This document shows, in pieces, positions 13,801 through 24,039 of a stretch of 64,000 nucleotides of DNA. Within the stretch, counting starts at the first letter, position 1, and each line of letters starts with the position of its first letter. The stretch covers positions 19,428,162 to 19,492,161 of the forward strand of contig CM060855.1 in assembly GCA_030737835.1 (NCBI GenBank). The letters run 5' to 3'. Position numbers and translations under genes: made by a program. The notes below the pieces were generated by a model. It was given only the letters and a program-made list of their open reading frames with translations. It was not told the DNA's origin and searched no databases. Source of the DNA: Acorus gramineus. Lineage: Eukaryota; Streptophyta; Magnoliopsida; Acorales; Acoraceae.

Positions 13801-16800
13801 CTCATCTACACGGAAAAGCCACTTGAATATGTTTTGAAGAGAAAAAAGGAAGAATCAGAAACACATGGACAAAAATTAGAGTGCAAGTCCCTATTATATG
13901 CAAAATCACTATTCATAAGAAGTTCTATTATCCTAACTCGCAATATATGTCCAAAGAAGGGAGATCCAAGAGATGCATATTAAAAAAGGAGTGGACGAGT
14001 ATCACCAGGTTAGAAGAAGTGGAATGGAGGCAATGATCGATGGAACCTTGGCTCAAAGAAGGGGATAATAGCACAAAATTCTTTCACAGGGTTGCGAATC
14101 AGAGAAGGAGAATCAATAAAATCATTCAACTACATACAATGGTGGGCCTGGTGGAGGTACCGAGAGAAATCAGGATGGCACGCTAGAGGGTCTCAGACAA
14201 CCCGTGGAGGACTCTAGAAGGCCCCTTCTCCGTTGAAGAGGTGAAGAAAGCTATCTTTGGCACGGAGGCAGATAAAGCCCCAAGGTCGGATGGCTTTGGC
14301 GTCCGTTTCTACCGGGAGTTATGGCATGTTGTTCAAGAGGATATCATGAAGATTTTCATGGAATTTTTCTCGAGAGGGGATTGGTGGACTGAATGCGACC
14401 TTTTTTATGCTAATCCCAAAGAAGGAAGGTGTGAAGGAGGTAGGGGACTTCAAACCTATAAGCCTTGTCAACGGCTCCCACAAAATGATCGCGAAGGCCC
14501 TAGCAAAGAGAGTCAAATTGGCCATTGGGGGTATGGTGGAAGAGAATGGATCTGCCTTCATCCCCAAAAGGCTTCTTGAAGATGGTTTCATGGCTATCCA
14601 AGAATGGATAGCAACGGTTCACAAAGACAAAAGAAAAAGGGTGATCATTAACCTTGTTTTCTCCAAAGCATTTTACAATGTGCAATAGAAGTTTCTCCTC
14701 CCTCCTCCATCTTCTCCAATGCCAGGTTTCAAGCCAAATTGGATCAGGATGATCAATGATTGCATATCCACGGCAAAGGCAACGGTGTTGGTTAATGGCA
14801 AGCCTATGGAATTTTTCACATGAATAAAAGGTCTCCATCAAGGAGATCCACTTTCCCCTTTGCTCACGGTGGTGATCAATGCTTTTAGTAAAATGATGAA
14901 AATGGCTGAAGGGGAGGGTTGGATCAGAGGCCTTGACATTTCTAGGAGAGGTCCAGCCTTATCTCACATCCAGTACGCAGATGATACGGTCATCCTCTGT
15001 CCGATGGAATCTGTTTCGATCTGGGCTGTAACATTTGTATGTAAACTTTTCAAACTTCTCTCGAGGCTTCAGATTAACTTCCAAAAGAGTGCTATGATGG
15101 GGATAAATATCGAAGACATGGAGCCCCAGCGGTCTGCGGGTATATTTGATTCTCAGACACTCCTCTTTCCTTCCGTCACTTAGGTCTACCCATGCATCTG
15201 GGTAAATTCTCGAAAACGGAATGGCAACCACTAATTGATAAATTTGAAAGCGCTCAGTTTCAGTGGTTGCTTGACTCTCCTTCAATCAGTCTTGACCAAC
15301 TTTCCCATTTTCTATCTTTCCATTTTTAAAATCCTCAAAAGGAATCTTGCAATAGCCGGACAACATCAAGAGGCGCTTTCTTTGGAAATGGGCTGGAGGT
15401 GAAGGGAGGAAAGTCCATTTGGTGAAATAGGAGTGGGTTTGTAGCAGGAAAATAGAGGGTGGTGTAAAGGTCCTTAATCTTGAAGATTTAAACATTGATT
15501 TGCTTAACAAATGGAGGTAGCGCTGGCTGGAAAACAGGTCACTACCATGGCAGCCACTGCTGGGGAATGTTGATTGATTTCTGAGAATGTCCGCAAAAAC
15601 TTCTAAACTATGGCGAGATATTTTAATCTCAATAGATCACCTGGCTGAGGCCATTCATTGCAGAGTCGGAGATGGAAGATCACTGTTGTTTTGGCATGAT
15701 ACTTGGCTCGGGAAAGCCTGGCTCAAACAACGGGTTGCCCACATTTTTTATCTGTTTGTAAATAAAGATGGCCGAGTGCATGAGTTCTGGGTTCAGTGGC
15801 CCCCGGGTGCGGTTTGGGATTTCCAGATGCGGAGGCTCTTGTGCGACGGAGAGGTGGACGAGTTCTCAACTCTCTTGGGTGAGCTTCTTCAGGATACTCT
15901 ACAACAAGATGAGACAGATTTAGTGATTTGGAGCCCACAACCCTGCCAAGGCTTCTATGACCGGTATTTTTACCATTGGTGGAGGAAGCACGACCCCCAT
16001 TTAGAGGTGGTGCCTTGAAAGCAAGCAAGATTTGGAGGCCCAAAATCCCTCTAAAAATCAAGGTTTTCACATCGTTCATACATCTTGATACTCCTCACAA
16101 AGTGCTATACAGCAAAGTGAGCCGTGCAAGAAGATATCATCTGCCAGATTTGCAGGGAGGCAGAAGAAACTACTACACACCTAATGGTAACATGTTCGAT
16201 GCCAAGGCAGGTCTAGTAGCATCTTAAGGAGGCAGCAGGTTTGGAGGACGGTTTCCATACATTCTGCTCTATTGTTAAACATTTCATGCACTGCCTCCTA
16301 ATCGACACTCTGCTCTATCGTTAAACATTCCATACATTGCCCCCATTGAATTTAAAATGTTCATTAATTAGTGACATTTAAAATGTGACCAAAGCTTTGG
16401 CAAATTCAGAGGATTCTGTCAAAATGGGCCAACCACCTAAGAATCTAAACTCAACACACTAACAAATAAGTCTGCTCGCTCTCACTTGCCCTGTTCCATT
16501 AACCATCGGACTGGACCTATTAGTGCACATATCACCCCATCATCAATCATCTCTCCTAATTTATTATCTGAATAAAATTCCAACTAAAACATAACAGTGA
16601 GGTGTACTGCCCTATTGTTACACATTTCATACATTGCCTCCTAATTGACACATCCAACGAAAAGGCTGCAAACATAATTAATACTTCCAAACATTGCATC
16701 AGAAAAAGCCATTCGTGAAAGAGTAGTGCACATGAAACATGTGATGTCCCATGCATAGAATAATCCTATCAGTTAAGTATACAATTTCAAGATCTTTATG

Positions 16801-18859
16801 TATCTGTAAGTTAAACAATGTGTAGAAAATATGATTGCATCTATAAAGTCATACAAATCAGACTTAAAAAATAGTACACCAGATATTTCTGAGAGTGAAA
16901 TATTATGCTTTTAAACTTGCAAAGAAATCACAATATTGTGTAAAAAAATCATCCTTTATAACACAAACAGCAAACCATGGATATGTGAGATGGTAATATA
17001 AGCATAACAATGGTAAATAGAGAAAAGAATGATTCCACAGATTGAATGGATAACTTGAGAGTTTTCCTAAAAAACTATGGTGTTTACCTTGATAATCCAA
17101 TTGATGGCGACGGCACCTGGAGTAGCCCTATTCCTAGAGACACCAACCGAATTTAACAATGTCTGTGTTGTAAAAACACCCATCGCTCCACCAAAGAAGT
17201 GCTGAAGGAAAATAACAATTAGTAAAGTCATGGAAATATTGCAAAGGAAAGAAATCTAACATTATGTGCAAAATTACTATTCAGTGAAGTAGAAAAGCAT
17301 TATTTAAAAGGAAAGCCATGTCACCTTCAAAGCTCTCCATGTCATATATGGAACATAAGAAGGGCTCACACTATCTGGGAATCCTTCAGGGACCACATAA
17401 GATCTTATAAAAGACATTAGGTCCTGCACAACAACACCAAAGATACGGTGCATTGATAAACTTATAAAGACCACAAAATTTCTCATTGCATATCTCATAA
17501 TATGCCATTCTTCAGTAACAAATAAAAAGAGTTGATAAAATTAGTCTAAACCACTTTTGCAAACAGTCCAAGAAATGCAAAGATCGACAAATCGCTATAG
17601 CACCCAGAAAGGTTATAACTTTTCATGGCACCACCATTAATATATATGTGACCATATCAATTAGAAACTCTAGTGAGTACATGTGGGCATACTCACCACC
17701 ACAATAATTGAATCAACAAAGGAGATGACCGGGTAGGCCAAAAAAACCAGTTACTCTTTCACAAAAATCTAAATTAAAAGCAAACAGGTGTACATCAATT
17801 GGTAAATGGATCCACCTTAGCTGATGAGGAGAATCACAACTCTGCCTTTAATTGTTGTCATGCCATTGCCCAATAGCAGCGGCATTTTGGCCCTTTAAAA
17901 CTACAAAATACCACAAATATAGGGGTCCCTTTCATCTCCTTCATATTTTCAATGCATCACTCTTATAAGGAAAATGTTAGAGGCAGTCATTCCTGCAGTC
18001 CCTATTGCAGTCCTTACCATGTTTTGAATATTTCAAAGTTACATATTTGTGCAAAGTACGTACCTTCAACAGAAAAATGTAGTATATTACAAATTGAATG
18101 CATCCCTTATTGCATTTGCCTAACCTAGTTATACTAGACTAGGGAAAGGTGGGGGATCCAAAAAGGATTGCAGGAATGACTATGAGTATATGTGCCCCTC
18201 ATTTAATGTTTTGATTCCATATAAAAACCACAGAAGCACTCAAAGACGGCCATCACACAAAATAAATTATAAAAGGGCAACCAACCAACCAACCAAATAG
18301 ATCACAAAGAACATGTCTCACCAAAAACTACTTCCCCCAAATATCCAAAACCGAAACCACATAAGTCTCCCTCCGCCCACATCTCTAAACATTATTTATG
18401 CAAGCACAGATTAAGACAAAAACCTAATACCACACCCTAAATCCCCAATTCACGCAAAACCAATACTTTCCATTCACAAATAACCTCACTTCATCAAAAC
18501 AACAATCCAATTCCATCAATCAACAAAAACAATCAAACTTCCATCAAGAAAGAAGAACTCACATCCATGGGAACCTCCGGGCGCCTCTCCAACCCAACAA
18601 CCCTCACCGCCGCCCCCTTCCGCAACCTCCCCGACCCATCGGCCTCCGCCACGTACCTCCACCTCCTCCCGTCCACCTCCTCGCTACACAAAACCCTCAC
18701 CCCCTCCACCGCCGTCGTCGTCATCTCCACCGCCGCCTCGGTCTCCGCCGGAGGAGGCGAGGATGCGAGGGTCGCCCGCATCGCCTCCCGGACGATGATC
18801 CTGGCGTCCTGACTCGCCGTCGCCGCCGGCGGGGACTGCTTGAGCTGGATCCGGGACAT
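7883..18859 (-). CDS. RUS6: ROOT UVB SENSITIVE 6 (RUS6), DUF647 family, 13 exons
   Basis: The 501-aa product matches my memory of Arabidopsis RUS6 (about 497 aa) along its whole length. Coding exons, in transcript order: 18859-18563, 17423-17325, 17201-17088, 12007-11936, 11859-11749, 11659-11540, 11400-11299, 11214-11142, 9969-9886, 9794-9730, 8927-8826, 8732-8529, 7945-7883. All introns are GT-AG and every join keeps frame. Recognisable stretches are IQLKQSP at the N-terminus, EEVDGRRWRYVAEADGSG, SFIRSYVVPEGFPDSV, YVPYMTWRALK, HFFGGAMGVFTTQTLLNSVG, GDLLMELGAGVELATAA, LPLACAANVVKNVAAVTSTS, and GWRMSESLLNPGRARLC near the end. DUF647 spans roughly residues 105-345. RUS1 and RUS2 act in early seedling development and UV-B response; the biochemical role of RUS6 is not settled. 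The protein ends in SPQ, unlike the Arabidopsis tail. Intron 3 (12008-17087, 5.1 kb) is swollen by retroelement debris. Confidence 0.96.
9008..9470 (-). mobile_element. Probable LINE-derived fragment in RUS6 intron 10
   Basis: Read on the - strand, the segment ends in a stretch around 9030-9070 like the 3' tails of plant LINEs (CCGATTTAATGAATTGTGGC). Just upstream is a short, interrupted coding-like stretch (about 9120-9300). It cannot be assigned to a definite domain. It lies wholly within intron 10 (8928-9729), in the gene's own orientation. Confidence 0.4.
10100..10215. repeat. Short local duplication in RUS6 intron 8
   Basis: AAAGGTTTCTTCTTGTAGT followed by GAGAT and TTTTATAA occurs twice, about 57 bp apart, within intron 8 (9970-11141). 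The rest of this 1.2-kb intron is AT-rich and shows nothing recognisable. Confidence 0.6.
12189..12368 (-). mobile_element. Short 5'-truncated retroposon with 13-bp target-site duplication
   Basis: CACAAGAAGTTTT occurs at 12189-12201 and again at 12356-12368, bracketing a 154-bp insert. Read on the - strand, the insert ends in an A-rich tail (GATCCAAAAAAAAAG), as expected for target-primed retroposition. The perfect 13-bp duplication points to a fairly recent insertion. It is too short to tell a truncated LINE from a SINE. Confidence 0.75.
12472..12630 (+). mobile_element. LINE 3'-end fragment with polyA tail
   Basis: The segment ends in GATCGCCTACAATTTCCACC plus a run of about 14 A. This is the same 3' terminus, in degenerate form, as the antisense LINE in CLPX intron 7 (there TTGCCTACCGTTTCCATC plus polyA). 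ATTGAAC flanks it on both sides (about 12476 and 12622), consistent with a target-site duplication. Only the 3' untranslated end is present, so it was truncated at insertion. Confidence 0.65.
12655..12870 (+). mobile_element. PolyA-tailed retroposed fragment
   Basis: About 200 bp ending in AATAATAAAAAAAAAA at 12851-12864. The segment before the tail has the TTTGTAATACTG, TCCAGTTTAATGAAA style of plant LINE 3' UTRs. A target-site duplication could not be settled. It follows directly after the previous tailed fragment, so this part of RUS6 intron 3 took at least two independent insertions. Confidence 0.5.
13071..13506. repeat. Tandem duplication of about 228 bp in RUS6 intron 3
   Basis: A block starting ACAAAAGAGAGGGT and ending near GCATCCAGTTAC occurs at about 13071-13280 and 13299-13506. 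The inner word CTTGGAAATTTGTGTGACT lies at 13101 and 13329, a period of 228 bp. The copies differ by under about 10 %. There is no coding signal. Confidence 0.85.
13930..16270 (+). mobile_element. Degenerate LINE (L1-like) ORF2 relic in RUS6 intron 3
   Basis: Broken pieces of a plant non-LTR retrotransposon ORF2 run in order on the + strand, antisense to RUS6. They are WLKEGDNSTKFFHRVANQRR (about 14045), the RT fingers region with KAPRSDGFGVRFYRELW (about 14270), LIPKKEGVKEVGDFKPISLV (about 14410), GLHQGDPLSPL (about 14835), and the RT active-site box QYADDTVIL (about 14970). The C-terminal zinc-knuckle zf-RVT domain follows, with VGDGRSLLFWHDTWLG (about 15665) and ICQICREAEETTTHLM (about 16140). 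Several in-frame stops and frame changes separate the pieces (for example, a stop just before IKGLHQGD). It is dead and fairly old. No endonuclease domain or clear polyA tail was found, so both ends are approximate. Confidence 0.9.
16271..17087. other. Remaining 3'-ward part of the RUS6 intron 3 insert region
   Basis: AT-rich sequence with a degenerate short repeat: CTCTATTGTTAAACATTTCATGCA-like words near 16268, 16312 and 16612. It looks like old duplicated non-coding sequence. No open frame of interest was seen. Confidence 0.4.
17985..18181. mobile_element. Small MITE-like inverted-repeat element in RUS6 intron 1
   Basis: AGTCATTCCTGCAGTCC at 17985 is mirrored by GGATTGCAGGAATGACT ending at 18181. 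The 17-bp terminal inverted repeat has one mismatch and bounds about 197 bp of non-coding sequence. It lies in intron 1 (17424-18562). The family is not named, and no clear target-site duplication was seen. Confidence 0.65.
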
Positions 18860-18918
18860 CGTTGAAAACAAGCCCGCGAAAGGTGCAAATTTTTGGGGGA
18901 ATGTTTGAGAGGGTTTGG

Positions 18919-18926
18919 TATTTATA
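18919..18926 (-). promoter_or_regulatory. TATA box of RUS6
   Basis: On the - strand, CTCTATAAATACC places a canonical TATAAATA 60 bp before the RUS6 ATG (18859). This leaves room for only a short leader of about 30 nt. CT-rich tracts (18935-18950 and 18970-18988) and an (AT)n run (19028-19053) lie just upstream, as is common in plant core promoters. Confidence 0.7.
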
Positions 18927-19152
18927 GAGGGAGAGAGAGAGAGGAGGAGCTTTGGTTTCTTCGCCGCATTGAGAGAGAGAGAGAGAGAAGCAGAGGTGGC
19001 CACGAATAATGAGAGATGCAATAAATAAATATATATATATATATATATATATAATTTGTACGGAGAATAAGAGAGGAGCTTCACTGCTGGCGGGAGGCTG
19101 TGTGGCACGCGGGGGTCACGTTTTATCACTTAAAGATGATTTTGGGATTGTT

Positions 19153-19351
19153 GCATCGTTTGATTGCACGATTTTAAAAACTGAATTTACAAGAAGTTGG
19201 ACCATCAGTTTTTGAAAAACACAGGTTTTGAGTATTATTTATCTAAAATCTTTTTGCAAGAAGATGTCTCAATTTTTATGTTTGGTTGTACGATTATAAA
19301 ACGCAACTTCTACAAACGTAAAAGCTGCCTAATCGTGCAACTAAATGCTGC
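19153..19351. mobile_element. MITE with GTTTGATTGCACGAT termini
   Basis: CGTTTGATTGCACGAT at the left is mirrored by ATCGTGCAACTAAATGC at the right, bounding about 200 bp about 300 bp upstream of the RUS6 ATG. GTTGCAT and GCTGCAT outside the ends may be a decayed target-site duplication. The same terminal words appear at 53924-54146 in CLPX intron 8, so they belong to one family. A hAT-type origin is plausible but not shown. Confidence 0.6.
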
Positions 19352-20449
19352 ATGAGATGTAATCAATGCGAGATTTTACTAGTTTCTTCTTTTTTAGGGT
19401 GTGTTTGGCATCTCATTTTGGCAATATTTTTATTTGCGGCTGGGCAAATAGATGGAAACGGATTACCAAACGAGATAGCTTAATTGAAAATCAAAGCATT
19501 GATTGATGTCAATTCATGCCTCGAAATCCAATTTTTTCAAAGCACTCATTGTATGCTTTTGTGGAAGCTACGAATGCAAATATGTTTTTGTCTCTTCTAA
19601 AATGATCATCTTGCCCTTCATAATAACACTTGTTTAGTGACTCCCCAACCATTCATCACTCTCGCCCCCTTCATTTTTTTTTCTCCTTCAAATGTCGATG
19701 GTATGTGAAAAAACCATTCCATTCATATGATTGATCAACAAAGGCTATATACTATCTCTATTTATGAACCCAAATAAAGCATTCCACTACCAACTCGTGT
19801 ACATAGGGGGAAACAGGACTTTGTTCGTACTCAAAGGAACGCACATTCAAAAATGGGCATCCCCCTTTGAATGATATGTTTGTGAGCATGTATTACGTGC
19901 AGGGTTAATAGTGTTCTCTGGTTAATAGTGTTCTCCCCATGAATCAATCTCAAAAAATAAAGATAAAAACAAGAAAATGAAGGCTACTAACAGGTAGGAT
20001 GACTTGGTAGTGGGAATCCTTGAAGGCACACTGACGAATGGTTTGGAAATCCTCATATCAACGACCTTTTTGACTTATCGTGGTGTGGAATTCGGCCCGG
20101 GGGGGGGGGGGGGGGGGGGGAAGGTTTGAGAAGGTGGGAACCTAACAAACCCATTTTTTCCCTATTGAAAACCCGAGACACCCCTTCTGTTTGTGAAGAT
20201 AAAATTGTAAAGTGTCATATGAGCTATATTAACACACATTGATTTGCAACCAAACATCTTATGATTTGAAATGTCAAACAGTTGCTTCTGTTATGAACAA
20301 CAAATATAATTCGTGGATTAAAAGAAAAGTAGACCACATAAGTGCATGATCAAAAAGCATGTTAAAAAGCAGCTTTATACTAAAAGCTAAAAATCAATCT
20401 GTATTTCTAAACGAGCCCTTAGTCGCTCTAAAAACAGCTTTGGGTTTTA
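19352..20449. other. Intergenic spacer with a 22-bp G run
   Basis: No genes were seen. A pure run of 22 G lies at 20099-20120. TTTGG(C/T)-type words (about 19400 and 20230) suggest debris of MITEs similar to those on either side. Open frames are short and unconvincing. Confidence 0.45.
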
Positions 20450-20810
20450 GGGTGCATTTGGGTTTAGGGGCGGTAGAGAAGTACTATTTCTAAATAGTTT
20501 CAAACGCGAGGAAATGACTTTAAACTCTGGTTTTAGGGTGGAAACGCAGATGTCAGTTTTTAGTTTGGATCCGCAATGACGTTATGAGGAGTTCCCCATC
20601 GCAGAATCTGCCCTACTACGGATCCAAACGGAGCATTAGCTTCTCCTCAAAACTGAGTTTACAATAAGCTCCCTCTCCATCGATTATAGAAAAACTAACT
20701 TTTAATCACTTTTTAAGAAAAAATGTGTCTCTAACTTTTAATTAAGCTATATTTTTTCTGTTTTAAAACGGGTTTGGAGAATCGGCTTCTTGCAAACTCA
20801 AAAGCACCCA
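20450..20810. mobile_element. MITE-like element with GGGTGCATTTGGGTTT termini
   Basis: GGGTGCATTTGGGTTT at 20450 is matched in inverted form by CAAAAGCACCCAAATC near 20797-20813. The roughly 360-bp interior is non-coding and contains further partial inverted repeats (TTTTAATCACTTTTT words). This type of end is common in plant MITEs. Confidence 0.5.
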
Positions 20811-21971
20811 AATCTATTTCTGAATAGGTTCTTAGTATGAACTGATGAGCATTGGATTGTTATCTTGATTTGGATGTTTTTGTGAATAGGTTATATATAT
20901 ATATCGATACTTTATTGGAGACTAACGAGAACTAATGAAATCTAACACTGACTGAATCTCCATCTCAGATAGCTTTTTGGAAATATAATTGTTATCTTGA
21001 TTTAATAACATTAAAATCGAAGTTACATAAGAGCATGAATGAGGTGAGTGAAAAGGAGAAATTTGGTTCGAAGGAGACGCGCGCGCGCTCACACACACAC
21101 ATATATGGGTTTTTTAGGGTTTTTGGATCAGTGACAAATAATTTTAACCATTTCATGATCAATTATAAAAGAACACGTGATACCATCATTTTCTTATGAA
21201 TTTTTATATTAGTCGAATTACCTTAGGTCACTAACAAAGATCCTTTTCTATTTTAATTGAGCATGCATATGATGCATACAGTATGTAGATACAGTGTTAC
21301 TTGCAATCTCATATTTACAAACAAGATATAAGTTTCATTAACATGAAGCAAATACTTTATATTTTTTGAATAAGTTGATACATACAATTCAATTAAATAT
21401 ATATTTTTTATTTTTTTATGAAGGTATATGATTTGTTAAAACCGATTTGCAATTCAGAAAACAAATAAAAATATGGAGTGATGAACATATTCGAGTCCCA
21501 GCATTTACTTACCAAAACAATTATCCTTTTTTTTATATTAGTTTTAAAATTTTCTTCTTCATAATTTAAGCACATGTAATTTGTTTTTAATAAAGAGATA
21601 TAATGATGGTTAATGTGATCAATTATGTGATCTAGATGAAGTGTCATATGCTATCATGTTATTCGTATTAAATGTGAAATTTGGAGGGCAAGACCTAACC
21701 CTAGAAGTTCTAGGAAATTGTTTAGGACTTCCACCTAAGAGGACCCCAAATCTTATATTTTAGAGCATCTCCAATCATGCTCTTTATTTCTTTTCCCATA
21801 ACTGAGAAAAAAAACATTCTTTTTATTTCTTTCCTCATTTTGAATGACTTCTCCAATCCTCTTCCCTAAATTATCTATCATCAAAATAAAATGGCACCAA
21901 TACCTATATCCAAACTTTCAATAAAATTACATTTAAGGGGAAAAAAGGAAATATCCTCTTGAAAATTAGCT
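20811..21971. other. AT-rich spacer
   Basis: Holds a short (GC)n/(CA)n/(TA)n compound microsatellite at about 21078-21105. The open frame at 21408-21647 (- strand) is AT-driven and resembles no family. Nothing else was recognised. Confidence 0.45.
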
Positions 21972-22755
21972 AATATCCATATCTCCCAATGTGTTTTTTT
22001 TTAAATCCATATAAACCCCTGAAAGTTTTCTTGGTTAAGCAAAAAAAAAAAAACTGAGTTAAGTTACTATTAATTTATGAAGAATATTTTTGGAATATTT
22101 CGTTACATAGTGTCACCGTGAAAATATATATTCATATAAATTCCTTATTTTTCTTAATATCCATATAACCCCTTGAAATCACGCGCTCAATTCATATCAC
22201 CCCCTACCATTATCCAATTAAAATTTGTGTGTGGTTAACCTAACAATATACAGTAATTTATTCTTAACACATTGAAGAAGAAAAATAGTGGAATATTTTT
22301 TTGATGGAGGGTATTTTGGTCATTTAGAGGGATCATATTGAATTTTCTTAAATCGCATGAGGTTATTTAGATAAATATATTTGCATCACTTAGATAAATA
22401 TATTTTCATCACCTTTAGATGGATAGAATATACTAAAAAAACTAACTCAGGGGCCTAAACCTTTATCCATGAGAACATATATGGGTCATATGGATATTTA
22501 GAAAAATGAGGGATCAATATGGATATTTGCAAACTTTTGGATGATTATATGCATTGTTCCTTTAGGTGTGGTGAAAGTGATGAGGGTAAAAATGTACTTT
22601 AACCATGTGTGGTTAAGTTAACCACACCACATTATAAGGTGTTAATGGCAGGGGGTATTTTAATATAACCCAAACAACGAGGGGTTATATGGATTTTGAA
22701 GAAAAAAAAGGGGTCGATATAGATATAAGCAAACTTTCATGTGGCTATATACATT
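21972..22755. mobile_element. Nested pair of MITEs with AATATCCATATAACCCC-type termini
   Basis: Outer ends are AATATCCATATCTCCC at 21972 and the inverted match near 22700-22755 (GGGGTTATATGGATTTTG). Inner ends are AATATCCATATAACCCC at 22156 and the inverted ATATGGATATT words near 22490-22530. The arrangement suggests one family member inserted inside another. A better-preserved member sits directly upstream of CLPX (42199-42698). Confidence 0.6.
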
Positions 22756-23829
22756 ATTTTCTTATTTTGTTTGGCTTCATCGAGTGAAGGGATGAACGAG
22801 AACGGAGAATTGGTTTTTGTTTTTGTTTTATGTTCTTGGGGTTTGGGCGAGAGGTTGAAGATGAGGGTGTATTTGGTAATAAAATGTGTTTAATGAGTTA
22901 GTGGAATGGGCCATCTCTATTTTAAATGGGTTTATGTAATCGGATGCACAACTTAAGGCCCTTTTTCCATATTATAAGGACTGATTCATGATTAGCTAGG
23001 GACCTGTATGAAACTCTTTAGGGACCTATATAAAAATTATTTAGGGACTTATTTGAATAAGTTTTATCATTTTATACAATAATTATGTTGTTTCAAAATC
23101 TATGTGAATGCTTAAATAGATTTTGATGATCATATTATTTCATGAATTTATTATGTTTGAATTTATGAAATCATAGTTTTGTATATATATGCTTTTTACA
23201 TGTATATGTATTTGAAAGTATTATATAACTTATGTCTTGTATTGATTGGACTATAGTTGACTAATTGGAAGATGGACATGAAAATTTATGTTTACATTGT
23301 TAATAGATTGTTTAATGTCTTTTGAACATTTATGTTTAAATAGATATATATATCTAATTTATTAATAAAAATAACAGAAACCGCATATACTCCTGCATAC
23401 CGCATATACTCTGTGCGGTACCCTAGCCGCACGCAAATTGCATCGGCTTTCCTGAGGAAAATATTCTACCCTCCACGGTATTTAACAATAAAATAATAAA
23501 TGTGTGTGTATGAGGGAATCATTTTAAAAATTCTTCTAGGAATTTGATCTATATGACTTAAACTCAAGAGAGACTATGGTCAAATCATAGAAATGTAGTC
23601 TCACCATATCAACACTTATTTTTTTCTCAAAAAACAATTTGTTCAAAAACCAATCAAATAGGAATCTCTTCTTGAATATAACATATATATCAAAACTTGA
23701 ATTTGTGAGGTTATCATAAGAAAACAGTGGTCAATGTCATTTGATCATATTTTTTTATCGTCATTACACGCAGTCAATATAAAAGTTCACGTGCAGTGTC
23801 ATTTTACCAAAAAAGTATATGAGGGTACC
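22756..23829. other. AT-rich spacer with a short shared repeat
   Basis: No coding region was seen. The words ACCGCATATACT and CTAGCCGCA near 23380-23432 recur in altered form at about 38875-38912 (AACCGCATATACT, CTAACCGCA), so an unclassified repeat is shared by the two spacers. Confidence 0.4.
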
Positions 23830-24039
23830 CAACGGCTTGGACCGTGTGGTTAGCGACACCCACCCCTTTCAAGGAAATTATCCGATTTCAATCCTTGTTG
23901 ATGACGAGGAGAAAGAAATGGTTTAAGCCCTTGTTGGCTGGTTATTATGGGCTTGACCTACAATTTGTAGATGATAGATTTACAATTTTCTATAAATTAA
24001 TATTTTGCATACCTCAAAAGAAAGAATTGGTTCCCTAAT

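Noticed and set aside
14241-14579. RUS6 intron 3 frame as an extra RUS6 exon
   Set aside because: It is a reverse-transcriptase piece on the opposite strand. RUS6 exons 3 and 4 join in frame without it and match the family.
15587-16018. 143-aa plus-strand frame as a host gene
   Set aside because: It is the C-terminal part of the LINE ORF2 relic in RUS6 intron 3.
18567-18812. Plus-strand frame opposite RUS6 exon 1
   Set aside because: It is a shadow of the GC-rich coding exon on the other strand.
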